From Collinsella sp. TM10-22 (lineage in GTDB: Bacteria > Actinomycetota > Coriobacteriia > Coriobacteriales > Coriobacteriaceae): DNA of 64,000 nucleotides. A program made the position numbers and the translations under genes. The stretch is from assembly GCF_003466125.1 (NCBI RefSeq), contig NZ_QSOC01000004.1, positions 1-64,000 of the forward strand, written 5' to 3'. This document shows positions 17,901 through 26,844 of the stretch, one piece after another. Below the pieces are notes generated by a model, which was not told where the DNA came from, made no database searches, and was given only the letters and a program-made list of their open reading frames with translations. Every line of letters begins with the position of its first letter. Positions within the stretch are counted from its first letter, which is position 1.

Positions 17901-17966
17901 CCGGCCCGTATGGCGCGGCCGATCGGAATCTTCCCGTCTGGGAACAAATCGGGGGCTTTTAACAAC

Positions 17967-18066
17967 TATATTCCTGAACGGGAACATTGCTAATGAAGTC
18001 GATACTATATTCTCGTACATGAACATAGCTTAGTAGTTTTATACTGTGTTCACGAATAGGAATATA
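17967..18066. promoter_or_regulatory. Three operators in 39-bp register upstream of hipB
   Basis: Three palindromic sites begin at 17967, 18006 and 18045, exactly 39 bp apart: TATATTC-N8-GAACATT, TATATTC-N8-GAACATA and TGTGTTC-N8-GAATATA. Each is followed by a similar GCTA-containing spacer. E. coli HipB binds TATCC-N8-GGATA sites with the same N8 spacer, so these are likely HipB operators. The third ends 12 nt before the hipB ATG. Confidence 0.75.
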
Positions 18067-18078
18067 GCTAGGAGCATC

Positions 18079-18369
18079 ATGAGAACAGTGACAACGATTA
18101 AAAAGCTGGATGGGCGCATCAAGCTCAAGCCGTCAGAAGCTGCTTTCTCGGAGCGCATGGTTTTCGATCCGGCCGAGATGGGGAAGGCCCTCAGGCTCAG
18201 AAGGCGTGAGCTTGGCTTAACTCAACGTGACGTCGCGACTATGACGGGTCGCAGCCTTCGTGTGATCGGTGATATCGAGCGGGGGCGGACAACGGTCGAA
18301 ATTGGCGTCATTTTCGACTACGCCTCCATCGTGGATATCGATTTTATTCTGAAGGTGAGGGGAAAATAA
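18079..18369 (+). CDS. hipB: HipB-like HTH antitoxin
   Basis: A 96-aa protein. A Cro/C1 helix-turn-helix spans about residues 34-88 (ALRLRRRELGLTQRDVATMTGRSLRVIGDIERGRTT), followed by a short C-terminal strand ending ILKVRGK. I chose the ATG at 18079 because AGGAG lies 4 nt upstream and homology starts after it; an in-frame ATG at 18046 falls inside the third operator. The stop TAA overlaps the hipA ATG (TAATG), so the two are translationally coupled. Confidence 0.88.
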   Translation: MRTVTTIKKLDGRIKLKPSEAAFSERMVFDPAEMGKALRLRRRELGLTQRDVATMTGRSLRVIGDIERGRTTVEIGVIFDYASIVDIDFILKVRGK

Positions 18370-19661
18370 TGGATGGCGCACTGTTCGTTCATCGTGAGTT
18401 TAATGGTTCCTACCAGCTGGTTGGCGTATTAGAGGAAAACGCCGGGCTTCCGATATTCGCCTATGACCCCAAGTATCTCGAGAGTGCTGATGCGGCCCCG
18501 ATTTCGGCCTCGCTGCCTTTGTCGGCCGAGGCGTTCAGCCCGGACGTAACGGGCTCCTTTTTCTCTGGCATCATTCCAGAGGGGCAGCTTAATAGGGACC
18601 TCGAGAAAAGGGCGCGAGCGGAACGCGGAGATTACTTTAAGGTGCTCGATTTGGTCCGCGATGAACCCGTCGGCGCTCTTGTTTTGACGCGAGAGCCTTC
18701 GGCAGAGGGTCTCGAAATGGGCTATGAAGAGATAGATGGGGAGCGGCTAAGCAGGCTGGCATACGCACCGGCGGAGGTTGCTTTTGACTTAGCGCTAGAG
18801 AGTCGAATCTCCCTTGCGGGTGCTCAGGCGAAGGTTGGCCTTTACCATACGGGCGATGACCCGTGCGGCGGATGGTACCTGCCTCATGGAGCGGCTCCAT
18901 CTACGCACATCCTCAAGGCGGGGTCGAAAACGTTTCCGGGCGAGACGGTGTGTGAAGCAATGTGCGTTAGAGCCGCATCTCTGATGGACCTATCGGCCGA
19001 AGAATGCTTTCTAATCCGGGTTGAGGACGCCGAGCCGATTATCGCTGTGAAGCGATTTGATCGAGTAACGTCGGATGACGGACGCTCGGTTGATGGATTG
19101 CCAATTCCATATCGTTTGCACCAGGAAGATGTTTGTCAGGCCAAGGGTATCTCGCGTGAGCTTAAATATGAGCCGACGGGCGTCAATTATCTGGGACTTA
19201 TCGTCGATGCGGTGCGAAGGGTGTCGACTAATCAAATGGAGGATAGGTTCCTTATCGGCTATAACCAGCTGTTCGATTATGCCGTAGGTAACTGCGATAA
19301 CCATCTTAAGAACTGGTCGCTCGTGTGGGACGAAAGTTGGAAACAAGTGAGGTTGGCGCCGCTCTATGACGTGCTGTGCACAATGGTTTACCCCAGCCTT
19401 GTTCGCGAGATGGGCGTCTCGTTTGGTGGGAGCCGGAAGATCGACGATGTAACGCGCGGATCGGTGATGAACCAAATGATCGAGGCGGGTTTGCCCGCGG
19501 GAATCGTTGCCGGGATGATAGCCGACACCTGCAATGAGGTTCCAGACGCACTAAGAGACGCCGCGCGCGGTCTCAAAGAAGATGGTTTTCCCGAGGCGGA
19601 GGTAATGTTCGAGAAGATCATTCCAGAAGTACAAGCCCGTCTAAGCAGGATCGCCTCATAA
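18369..19661 (+). CDS. hipA: HipA-family serine/threonine kinase toxin
   Basis: A 430-aa protein of the standard HipA length. An N-terminal subdomain (VGVLEENAGLPIFAYDPKYLE) is followed by the kinase fold: the Ser-containing SLAGAQAKVGL loop, KRFDR, the LHQEDVCQA motif, catalytic GNCDNHLKNWSL (Asp and Asn) and the metal-binding LAPLYDVL. HipA of E. coli phosphorylates glutamyl-tRNA synthetase and causes persistence; targets differ in other HipA groups. All expected catalytic residues are present, so it looks active. The codon mix is more A/T-rich than neighbouring core genes, as is usual for acquired toxin-antitoxin loci. Confidence 0.93.
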   Translation: MDGALFVHREFNGSYQLVGVLEENAGLPIFAYDPKYLESADAAPISASLPLSAEAFSPDVTGSFFSGIIPEGQLNRDLEKRARAERGDYFKVLDLVRDEPVGALVLTREPSAEGLEMGYEEIDGERLSRLAYAPAEVAFDLALESRISLAGAQAKVGLYHTGDDPCGGWYLPHGAAPSTHILKAGSKTFPGETVCEAMCVRAASLMDLSAEECFLIRVEDAEPIIAVKRFDRVTSDDGRSVDGLPIPYRLHQEDVCQAKGISRELKYEPTGVNYLGLIVDAVRRVSTNQMEDRFLIGYNQLFDYAVGNCDNHLKNWSLVWDESWKQVRLAPLYDVLCTMVYPSLVREMGVSFGGSRKIDDVTRGSVMNQMIEAGLPAGIVAGMIADTCNEVPDALRDAARGLKEDGFPEAEVMFEKIIPEVQARLSRIAS

Positions 19662-19666
19662 CAAAA

Positions 19667-19692
19667 CGTGCCGCCCCGATCGGGGCGGCACG
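19667..19692. terminator. Bidirectional terminator between hipA and usp
   Basis: A perfect 26-nt palindrome, CGTGCCGCCCCG and CGGGGCGGCACG around AT, lies between the convergent hipA and universal stress protein genes. Confidence 0.75.
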
Positions 19693-19759
19693 CCATCTTT
19701 CTTATCAGCCAGCTCGCTGAAGTAAGGCTGCGAAGGCCCCGCGGCCGGTGGGAGCAACG

Positions 19760-20197
19760 CTACTTCACGACCAAGATGTCGCAGTCGGTGTTGCGTAGCA
19801 GGAACGTCGAAATCGAGCCCAGTAGCGCATACTTGATCGAGGACAGGCCGCGGGCGCCGCAGAGCACCAGGTCGGGCTTGACCACGTCGAGCATCTCGTC
19901 TTTGAGCGTCTCGCGAATACGACCGGCGCGGATCATGACCTCGACCTCGGGAATATCAGGATTGGCCTTGGCCTCTTCGAGCTGCTTGGCGATGGAGTTG
20001 TTAAATGCCTCCTCCAGACCGTTGACCAGATCGACCGGATAGGAACCGGCGCTCTCGAGCGCCGTGGAATCGATAACGTGGCCGATAATCAGCTTGGCAC
20101 CGTTGTTTGCGGCGACCTTGATGGCGCGTGCGAGCACAAAATCCTGCTGCTCAGTACCGTCGAGTGAAACAAATACCTTGGTGTAGCCCTCGTTCAT
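19760..20197 (-). CDS. Universal stress protein (UspA family)
   Basis: A 145-aa single Usp domain. The N-terminal strand KVFVSLDGTEQQDFVLARAI and the C-terminal nucleotide-binding signature GARGLSSIKYALLGSIS (G-x2-G-x9-G-S) are intact, suggesting an ATP-binding member. It ends DCDILVVK, as the family normally does. AAGGAGG precedes the ATG. It stands alone and is divergent from uppP. Confidence 0.93.
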   Translation of the reverse strand: MNEGYTKVFVSLDGTEQQDFVLARAIKVAANNGAKLIIGHVIDSTALESAGSYPVDLVNGLEEAFNNSIAKQLEEAKANPDIPEVEVMIRAGRIRETLKDEMLDVVKPDLVLCGARGLSSIKYALLGSISTFLLRNTDCDILVVK

Positions 20198-20443
20198 GGT
20201 TTCCTCCTTGGTCTATCGCACGGGCGCTGGGCTCGTGCATCGGGCGGGCGCGGATGCGTGGCCGCCGGACACTTTATCTTGTTGCAGTTATACCCAAGGA
20301 TTTGGGTTTGACCGCTCGCAATTCTGTGAACGGGCGAGTTTTTTGGTAAGGGTAGGCGCAGACGCGCCCGTACGGTTGATAATGGGATATCGCCCGCACC
20401 GTCCGCAGAATAATATCGGCGGGTGTCTAACGAGGGGGTCCCT

Positions 20444-21421
20444 TTGGATATCATCGAGCTTCTAAAATCTGCCTTTATGGGCCTGGTCGAGGGCATCACC
20501 GAATGGCTGCCTGTTTCGTCGACTGGTCACATGATCTTGGTGGACGAGTTCGTCAAGATGAACGTGAGCGAGACGTTCTGGAATATGTTCCTGGTCGTGA
20601 TCCAGCTTGGCGCCATTTTGGCCGTCTGCGTCCTGTTCTTCTACGACCTTAACCCGTTTTCTCCCAGCAAGGGCAAGGAGGGCCGTCGCGACACCTGGGT
20701 GCTGTGGGGCAAGATTGTGCTCGGCTGCATTCCCGCCGCGGCAATCGGTCTGCCGCTCAACGACTGGATGGAGGAGCATTTCTACAATGCTCCCGTCGTG
20801 GCACTGGCGCTCATCGTATACGGCGTGCTGTTTATCGTGATCGAGAACTGGCGCGCGAGCAAGCGCGAACAGGCTGCTCTTGCCGGTTCGTTTGGTTCTC
20901 GTGCCGTGACGTCGGGTGGGCGTCCCGCTGGCGCACACTTTGCCGCACCCGCTGCGACTGCCGCTGCAGACGACGATGACGATAACCTGGACTTTGGTTC
21001 CATCGCTACGCTCGAGGACCTGAGCTGGAAGACCGCACTGGGCATCGGTTGCTTCCAGGTGCTCTCGCTGGTGCCGGGTACGTCGCGCTCTGGCTCCACC
21101 ATCATCGGTGGCCTGCTTTTGGGCTGCACGCGTTCGGTGGCGTCCAAGTTTACGTTCTTCCTGGCCATCCCTGTCATGTTTGGCGCGAGTGCGCTCAAGC
21201 TGGTCAAGTACTTTATTAAGGGCGGTACGTTCGGTGCCAACGAGGTCGCTATCTTGGGCGTGGGCTGCGTTGTGGCCTTTGTGGTTTCGCTCATCGCCAT
21301 CAAGTGGCTCATGGGCTTCGTTCGCCGTCACGACTTTAAGTGCTTCGGTGTTTACCGCATCATCCTGGGCATCGTAGTGCTCGCATACTTCTTCGTTCTG
21401 GAGCCTATGCTCGGCCTCTAA
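20444..21421 (+). CDS. uppP: Undecaprenyl-diphosphatase
   Basis: A 325-aa polytopic membrane enzyme that recycles the undecaprenyl carrier of cell-wall synthesis. Catalytic motifs are GLVEGITEWLPVSSTGHM near the N terminus and LVPGTSRSGSTI in the second half. I chose the TTG at 20444 because GAGGGGG lies 6 nt upstream and MDIIELLKSAFMGLVEG matches the family start; a GTG at 20423 has no ribosome site. Residues about 142-185 are an insertion (Ser/Gly/Ala-rich, then DDDDD) between membrane segments, making it some 50 residues longer than usual. Confidence 0.93.
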   Translation: MDIIELLKSAFMGLVEGITEWLPVSSTGHMILVDEFVKMNVSETFWNMFLVVIQLGAILAVCVLFFYDLNPFSPSKGKEGRRDTWVLWGKIVLGCIPAAAIGLPLNDWMEEHFYNAPVVALALIVYGVLFIVIENWRASKREQAALAGSFGSRAVTSGGRPAGAHFAAPAATAAADDDDDNLDFGSIATLEDLSWKTALGIGCFQVLSLVPGTSRSGSTIIGGLLLGCTRSVASKFTFFLAIPVMFGASALKLVKYFIKGGTFGANEVAILGVGCVVAFVVSLIAIKWLMGFVRRHDFKCFGVYRIILGIVVLAYFFVLEPMLGL

Positions 21422-21440
21422 CTCAGCTGTCGTTGCGCGA

Positions 21441-21532
21441 CGGCCAGAGCGACAACTTGTCATTCAAAGAGGGTGGCATGACCAAAAGGTCTATGCCGCC
21501 CTCTTTTCATGTCAATTTGTTCGCTCTGGCCG
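21441..21532. terminator. Long nested terminator after uppP
   Basis: The inner hairpin AAAGAGGGTGGCAT/ATGCCGCCCTCTTTT (21466-21507) is a good rho-independent terminator. It is embedded in a longer inverted repeat whose outer arms are CGGCCAGAGCG (21441) and CGCTCTGGCCG (ending 21532). Confidence 0.8.
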
Positions 21533-21714
21533 CCGCTCGCTACCGTTGCCGTGACATCGGTGGCTCCGTGATTGGTCCAATGGGGTCAGGTTTGGCGGCG
21601 GCGCACGGAGTCGTGGTGTGATTTGCGTCGGTGTCCGTGCGGCTCGGTATACTGGTACGGCTCAAACTATGGCGCTGCCCGCAGGCGCGCCGTCCGTCAG
21701 ATGAGGAGTCGCCC

Positions 21715-24615
21715 ATGACCCAGCCCTTGCCCTGGGAAAAGAACACCGCGGTACCCGTGCCGCCCGCGCCGGAACCCGTGCCACTCGATGCATACGCCGC
21801 CCCCGCCGCGCCGGAACCCGAACTTGTCCCGCTCGACATCTACGACGCTCCCGCGCCGGCTCCTGCGCCCGCAAAGCCGCTTGTCGACATCGACAGCCTT
21901 AATCCCGCCCAGCGCGAGGCGGTCCTCACCACCGAGGGCCCGCTGCTGGTCCTTGCCGGCGCCGGCTCGGGTAAGACCCGCGTCCTGACCTTCCGCATCG
22001 CGCATATGCTCGGCGACCTGGGCGTTAAGCCTTGGCAGGTGCTTGCCATCACGTTTACCAACAAGGCCGCGGCAGAGATGCGTGAGCGTCTGGCGGCGCT
22101 CATCCCCAGCGGCACCCGTGGCATGTGGGTATGCACGTTCCACGCCATGTGCGTGCGTATGCTGCGCGAGGACGCCGACCTGCTGGGCTACACCGGTCAG
22201 TTCACCATCTACGATGACGATGACTCAAAGCGCATGGTGCGCGATATTATGCAGGCGCTCGGCATCGAGCAAAAGCAGTTTCCCATTAACATGATCCGCA
22301 GCAAGATCAGCTCGGCCAAAAACGCCATGATCGGGCCCGAGGACATGCTCAAATCCGCCGACAGCCCCAATGACAAAAAGGCCGCGCAGGTCTACCTGGA
22401 GCTGGAGCGCCGCCTGCGTGCTGCCAACGCGATGGACTTCGACGACCTGCTCGTGCGCACGCTCGAGCTGCTGCGCACCCGCCCCGAGGTGCTCGACAAA
22501 TACCAGGAGCGCTTCCGCTACATTAGCGTCGACGAGTATCAGGACACCAACCACGTCCAGTACGAGATCGCCAACCTGCTGGCCGCCAAGTACCAAAACC
22601 TCATGGTCGTGGGCGACGACGACCAGTCCATTTACAGTTGGCGCGGCGCCGACATCACCAACATCCTGGACTTTGAGCAGGACTTTAAAAACTGCAAGAC
22701 CGTTAAGTTGGAGCAAAACTACCGCTCCACGGGCCATATCCTGAGCGCCGCCAACGCCGTGGTGCGCCACAACTCGCAGCGAAAGGACAAGCGTCTGTTT
22801 ACGGCCGAGGGCGATGGCGAGAAGATCCAAGCCTTCCAGGCGAGCGACGAGCGCGACGAGGGCCGCTGGATTGCCGGCGAGATTGAGAAGCTGCATGCCA
22901 AGGGCACGAGCTACGACGATATCGCCGTGTTCTACCGCACCAACGCCCAGTCGCGTATTCTCGAAGATATGTTCCTGCGTGCGGGCGTGCCCTACAAGAT
23001 TGTCGGCGGCACGCGATTCTTCGACCGCGCCGAGATCCGCGATGTCATGGCTTACCTCAAGATGATCGTGAACCCGGCCGACGAGATGAGCGTCAAACGC
23101 GTCATCAACACGCCGCGCCGCGGCATCGGTTCCACCTCGATTCAAAAGATCGAGCAGCTGGCGCGCGACAACCGTTGCTCGTTCTTCCAGGCCTGCGAGA
23201 TTGCGACAGCCGAGACGGGCATGTTTAGCGCCAAGGTGCGTAATGGCCTGTCGAGCTTTGTGGCGCTGGTGCGCGAGGGCCGTCGCATGGACGGCGAGCT
23301 CAAGGACGTCGTCGAGATGATTGTCGATAAGACGGGCCTGCTGAAGGCTTTTCGCGCCGAGGGCACCATGGAATCCGAGAGCCGTGCCGAGAACATCCAG
23401 GAATTCCTGGGCGTTGCCGCCGAATTTGAGGAGACGCACGAGGATATTGAGGGTACGCTCGAGAGCTTGGAAGAGCTGCGCGCGGCTGGCGTTGCCGATG
23501 TGCCGGCCGGCGCTGAGCCCGAGCCCGTTGTGGTGAGCGCACCTGCGCCCGAGCCGGGACCGTCCGCGCCCGCGTCTTCGTTTGAAGCGCTTGTCGGCGC
23601 GCGCGATGCCGCGGGCACCAATCCGCTCGATAGCTTGGCCACTCCGGCACTCTCGCCGCAGGACGCCTTGGCCGCTGCCATCGCGGGCAACGCATATGCT
23701 GCGCCGACGCAGCTGCCGGCGGGTGCCGTGCATGCCGATGAGATTGAGCGCACCTATGGCCCGCTTACCTGCAAGGCGCTGCCGGCGCTCATGGAGTGGC
23801 TGGCCCTACGTTCCGACTTGGATTCCCTGGCCGGCGAGACGCATGCCATCACCATGATGACCATCCACTCCGCAAAGGGCCTGGAGTTCCCGGCGGTGTT
23901 CGTGGCCGGCATGGAGGAGGGTATCTTCCCGCATGTGCACGACTTTGGCGGCAGCGATGATCCGGGCAAGCTCGAGGAGGAGCGTCGCCTGGCCTACGTC
24001 GCCATCACGCGTGCCCGTAAGCGCCTGTTCTTGACCTATGCGGCCACGCGCCGTACGTACGGCTCAACTTCTGCCAACCCGCGCTCGCGCTTCCTCAACG
24101 AGATTCCGTTTGAGGATATCGAGTTCAGCGGTATCGGTTCTGCCGGTTTTGAGGGCACGGGCTGGGAGAAGCGCGGCGACCGTCGCGGCACCTTTGGCTC
24201 GGGCATGGGCTCGGATATGTACGGCGGCAAGGTGTTTGGCTCGCATACGCGCTCGACCGGCGGTTCCGCCTCGCGTGGCGGATCGAGCTTCGACGATTTC
24301 TTTGGCGGCAGCAGTTATGGGACCGAGCGTCATCGCGGGGTCTCGCCCGACGCCGGCCGTGTCGCCTCGACCTTTGGCTCGGGTGCATCGCGAGCCAAAA
24401 AGCCGTCGTCCAAGGTGTCGCCGACGGTGGAGCGCAAGGTCGATCGCGCGAGCGCGTCGCAGGACTTTGCCGCGGGCGATACCGTGAGCCACAAGACCTT
24501 TGGCACGGGTACCGTGATCTCGGTCGCCGGAGACATGATCGAGGTTCAATTCGAAAAAACCGGCCAGACTAAAAAGCTAATGAAGGGCTTTGCGCCTATC
24601 GTCAAGCTGTCGTAA
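21715..24615 (+). CDS. pcrA: UvrD/PcrA-type ATP-dependent DNA helicase
   Basis: A 966-aa superfamily 1A helicase with all motifs: SLNPAQREAV (Q), GAGSGKTR (I, about residues 81-88), VDEYQDTN (II), GDDDQSIYSWRGAD (III), EQNYRST (IV), TIHSAKGLEFP (V) and VAITRARKRL (VI). The C-terminal VSHKTFGTGTVISV...VQFEKTGQTKKL domain is the Tudor-like PcrA tail. A 60-residue Pro/Ala-rich N-terminal extension and an Ala/Pro/Glu-rich insertion at about residues 590-672 make it longer than the usual 720-770 aa. The ATG at 21715 follows GAGGAG. Role: nucleotide excision repair and displacement of RNA polymerase and recombinase filaments. Confidence 0.96.
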   Translation: MTQPLPWEKNTAVPVPPAPEPVPLDAYAAPAAPEPELVPLDIYDAPAPAPAPAKPLVDIDSLNPAQREAVLTTEGPLLVLAGAGSGKTRVLTFRIAHMLGDLGVKPWQVLAITFTNKAAAEMRERLAALIPSGTRGMWVCTFHAMCVRMLREDADLLGYTGQFTIYDDDDSKRMVRDIMQALGIEQKQFPINMIRSKISSAKNAMIGPEDMLKSADSPNDKKAAQVYLELERRLRAANAMDFDDLLVRTLELLRTRPEVLDKYQERFRYISVDEYQDTNHVQYEIANLLAAKYQNLMVVGDDDQSIYSWRGADITNILDFEQDFKNCKTVKLEQNYRSTGHILSAANAVVRHNSQRKDKRLFTAEGDGEKIQAFQASDERDEGRWIAGEIEKLHAKGTSYDDIAVFYRTNAQSRILEDMFLRAGVPYKIVGGTRFFDRAEIRDVMAYLKMIVNPADEMSVKRVINTPRRGIGSTSIQKIEQLARDNRCSFFQACEIATAETGMFSAKVRNGLSSFVALVREGRRMDGELKDVVEMIVDKTGLLKAFRAEGTMESESRAENIQEFLGVAAEFEETHEDIEGTLESLEELRAAGVADVPAGAEPEPVVVSAPAPEPGPSAPASSFEALVGARDAAGTNPLDSLATPALSPQDALAAAIAGNAYAAPTQLPAGAVHADEIERTYGPLTCKALPALMEWLALRSDLDSLAGETHAITMMTIHSAKGLEFPAVFVAGMEEGIFPHVHDFGGSDDPGKLEEERRLAYVAITRARKRLFLTYAATRRTYGSTSANPRSRFLNEIPFEDIEFSGIGSAGFEGTGWEKRGDRRGTFGSGMGSDMYGGKVFGSHTRSTGGSASRGGSSFDDFFGGSSYGTERHRGVSPDAGRVASTFGSGASRAKKPSSKVSPTVERKVDRASASQDFAAGDTVSHKTFGTGTVISVAGDMIEVQFEKTGQTKKLMKGFAPIVKLS

Positions 24616-24622
24616 TCCCGGC

Positions 24623-24752
24623 GGACCTGGGTGGGCGTATAGGGCAACATCGCCTGCTCGGGCAGTCCTGCGCAAGACGGAGAGCACATTAAGTGCTCTC
24701 CTTTGCGTGCGGAACTCGCGATCGATGTTGCCCCATACGCCCGCCCAGATCC
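24623..24752. repeat. 130-bp palindrome directly after pcrA
   Basis: Outer arms GGACCTGGGTGGGCGTA... and ...TACGCCCGCCCAGATCC pair over about 30 bp with few mismatches. The apex is GAGAGCAC-ATTAA-GTGCTCTC (24680-24700). There is no T-run. It begins 8 nt after the stop codon. The layout, with an A/T-rich five-base apex, matches the element after purH although the sequence differs. Confidence 0.6.
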
Positions 24753-24839
24753 TTAGACAACGTTGATGGGCGAACGTCGCTTTGCTCGTTTGCTTTTTGG
24801 TCTGGAGAGCCGGGTGGGCTGAATACTTAGACATGGCAA

Positions 24840-24872
24840 GGGGCTCCCCCGTTGATGAGTGGGGGAGCCTCT
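24840..24872. terminator. Terminator between pcrA and manA
   Basis: GGGGCTCCCCC and GGGGGAGCCTC pair around GTTGATGAGT; on the plus strand CTTGTTGCTTTTT follows. With the palindrome at 24623 it accounts for most of the 323-bp gap 24616-24938. Confidence 0.7.
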
Positions 24873-24938
24873 TGTTGCTTTTTAGCTTGTTGTCCCAAAC
24901 CCCGCGCCCATCCCGGCGAGCGCTCGGGGATTGGTAGC

Positions 24939-25871
24939 TTACAGGTGGCTGATGATCAGCTCCATTTTGCCCTCGAGGTCAATGGACTTCACGGTGCTGG
25001 GGGCCAGGAGGTGGCTTCCCTTGTGGACGGGGTCGCCGCAGACGGTGCCTTCGCCGTCGATGACCGACAGGCACATGAAGGGCCAGCGCTGCTCCAAGGT
25101 CTTGCTGCCGTTGGCGCGCACGCGATCGACGGTGTAGCAGGGGTTGGACTCGAGCTCAGTCACGCCGTCGACCTCGGGTGCGGTCACGGTGCCGTCGGTC
25201 GGAGCCTGAGCATCAAAGTTGATGCAATCCAGACTCTGCTCAATGTGCAGCGGACGCAGCTTGCCATCGGTGCCGGGGCGGTCGTAGTCATACAGGCGAT
25301 ATGTCACGTCGCTCGACTGTTGCGTCTCCAAAATGAGCGTGCCGGTCTTGATGGCGTGCACGGTACCGGAATCAATCTGGAAAAAGTCGCCCTTGTGGAT
25401 CGGCAGCACGTTGAGCATGTCGTCCCAGCGGCCGTCCTTGATCATCTGTGCGGCCTCAGCGCGATCCTTGGCGCGCTGCCCGACGATAATCGTGGCGCCG
25501 GGCTCGCAGTCCAGGACATACCAGCACTCGGTCTTGCCCAGGCTGCCGTTCTCGTGCTTCGCGGCGTACTCGTCGTTGGGATGAATCTGGATCGAAAGGT
25601 CGTCCTTGGCGTCCAGAATCTTAATGAGCAGCGGGAACTCCTTGCCCTCGCAATTGCCAAAGAGCTCGCGGTGCTCGGCCCACAGCCACGACAGCGTGTG
25701 GCCTGCATATGGGCCCTCAGCAATCTGGCAGTCGCCGTTGGGATGGGCCGAGATAGCCCAGCACTCACCGATGGGACCCTCGGGAATATCGTAACCAAAT
25801 ACGGTTTCGAGCTGGCGGCCGCCCCAGATCTTCTCGTGGAAGATCGGCGTGAGTTTAATCAAATCGGACAT
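24939..25871 (-). CDS. manA: Mannose-6-phosphate isomerase, class I (short, Firmicutes-like form)
   Basis: A 310-aa zinc cupin enzyme that interconverts mannose-6-P and fructose-6-P. Seen: KIWGGRQLETVFG near the N terminus, the zinc motif IQIHPND, the catalytic FFQIDSGTVHAI, and ILETQQSSDVTYRLYDYDR. Length is that of the Bacillus ManA type. I chose the ATG at 25871 because GGGAG lies 7 nt upstream; another ATG at 25877 is too close to it. It converges on pcrA and is followed on the same strand, upstream, by a GntR regulator gene. Confidence 0.93.
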   Translation of the reverse strand: MSDLIKLTPIFHEKIWGGRQLETVFGYDIPEGPIGECWAISAHPNGDCQIAEGPYAGHTLSWLWAEHRELFGNCEGKEFPLLIKILDAKDDLSIQIHPNDEYAAKHENGSLGKTECWYVLDCEPGATIIVGQRAKDRAEAAQMIKDGRWDDMLNVLPIHKGDFFQIDSGTVHAIKTGTLILETQQSSDVTYRLYDYDRPGTDGKLRPLHIEQSLDCINFDAQAPTDGTVTAPEVDGVTELESNPCYTVDRVRANGSKTLEQRWPFMCLSVIDGEGTVCGDPVHKGSHLLAPSTVKSIDLEGKMELIISHL

Positions 25872-25943
25872 GTGCATACTCCCATAAGGTTGTGCGGGTG
25901 CCGCGTAAGACAGCTCAAAACGAGCACCCACCGGATTACAAAA

Positions 25944-26663
25944 CTAGGCCAACGTTACGTTGTGCAGCTCAAAGCGGTCGCCTACGTTGTGCGAGATAGA
26001 ATATTCAAACGCGGTGCCGCTATCCAAGAAGCCAATCTGTTTGAGTTCGAGCAGGGGAGAGCCGGGTTTGGTATCCAGGCGCTCAGCCTCTTCTTCAGTT
26101 GCCGCGACAGCGCGAATGGTGCGATGGAAGCTCGAAATCTTCAGCCCGCATTGCTCGCGGATAAAGCCGTAGACCGATCCGTACAGGTCCTTCTTTTTTA
26201 GGCCCGGGATCAGTTCTAGCGGCATATAGGTGTACTCGATGACGATGGGCTTCTCGTCGACCTGGCGCACGCGCACGATGTGATAGGCGAAGTCATCCTC
26301 GGCCATTCCCAGCTGGGTCGCAACCTCTGCCGGCGGATTGACGATCGAGAAATCGTAGACCACCGAGGTCACCTTTTCCCCGCGGTGCTCATACGAAAAG
26401 CCCTGGGCACGGTCGTTCTTGCCTTGAAAAAACACCTGGCCGGGAAGCCCCGCCGTGTCCTTGACGTAGGTGCCCGATCCGCGCCGGCTGGTAATAAGGC
26501 CTTCCTCGGTAATCTGCTCAATCGCTCGTTTGACGGTGATTTTGGAAACGCCATAGAGCTCACAGAACTCAACGACGGTGGGCAACTTATCGCCCGGTTT
26601 AAGTGCGCCGTCCTCGATGCTTCGACGGATATCTGCAGCTATCGCCTCGTATTTGGGAATCAT
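25944..26663 (-). CDS. GntR/HutC-family regulator with UTRA domain
   Basis: A 239-aa protein. The N-terminal winged helix (KYEAIAADIRRSIEDGALKPGDKLPTVVEF...SRRGSGTYV) is followed by a UTRA ligand domain (about 90-235) that usually binds a phosphosugar. GGAGG precedes the ATG. It is divergent from the GH1/PTS operon at 26967 and is its most likely regulator, acting through the AAGTA-N4-TACTT site at 26699-26712. The effector is probably a 6-phospho-beta-glucoside; this is inference from context. Confidence 0.92.
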   Translation of the reverse strand: MIPKYEAIAADIRRSIEDGALKPGDKLPTVVEFCELYGVSKITVKRAIEQITEEGLITSRRGSGTYVKDTAGLPGQVFFQGKNDRAQGFSYEHRGEKVTSVVYDFSIVNPPAEVATQLGMAEDDFAYHIVRVRQVDEKPIVIEYTYMPLELIPGLKKKDLYGSVYGFIREQCGLKISSFHRTIRAVAATEEEAERLDTKPGSPLLELKQIGFLDSGTAFEYSISHNVGDRFELHNVTLA

Positions 26664-26698
26664 GCAATCCTCCCTTCATATTTGCGTCGATATTTAAA

Positions 26699-26712
26699 AA
26701 GTATACCTACTT
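26699..26712. promoter_or_regulatory. Candidate GntR operator
   Basis: AAGTA-TACC-TACTT is an inverted repeat in the A/T-rich divergent region, 35 nt from the GntR start. Its size fits a HutC-type half-site arrangement. Confidence 0.5.
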
Positions 26713-26844
26713 AAAAAAGCATCCATATGGCTTTCATGAAAGAAGTTCGATAAAGAAAAATGAAAAAGACGCTTTACATAGAAAATTAGAGCGCTATAGT
26801 TACAGACAACAAGCGAGATGCATTGGCGTTTCCTTGTACTGTTT

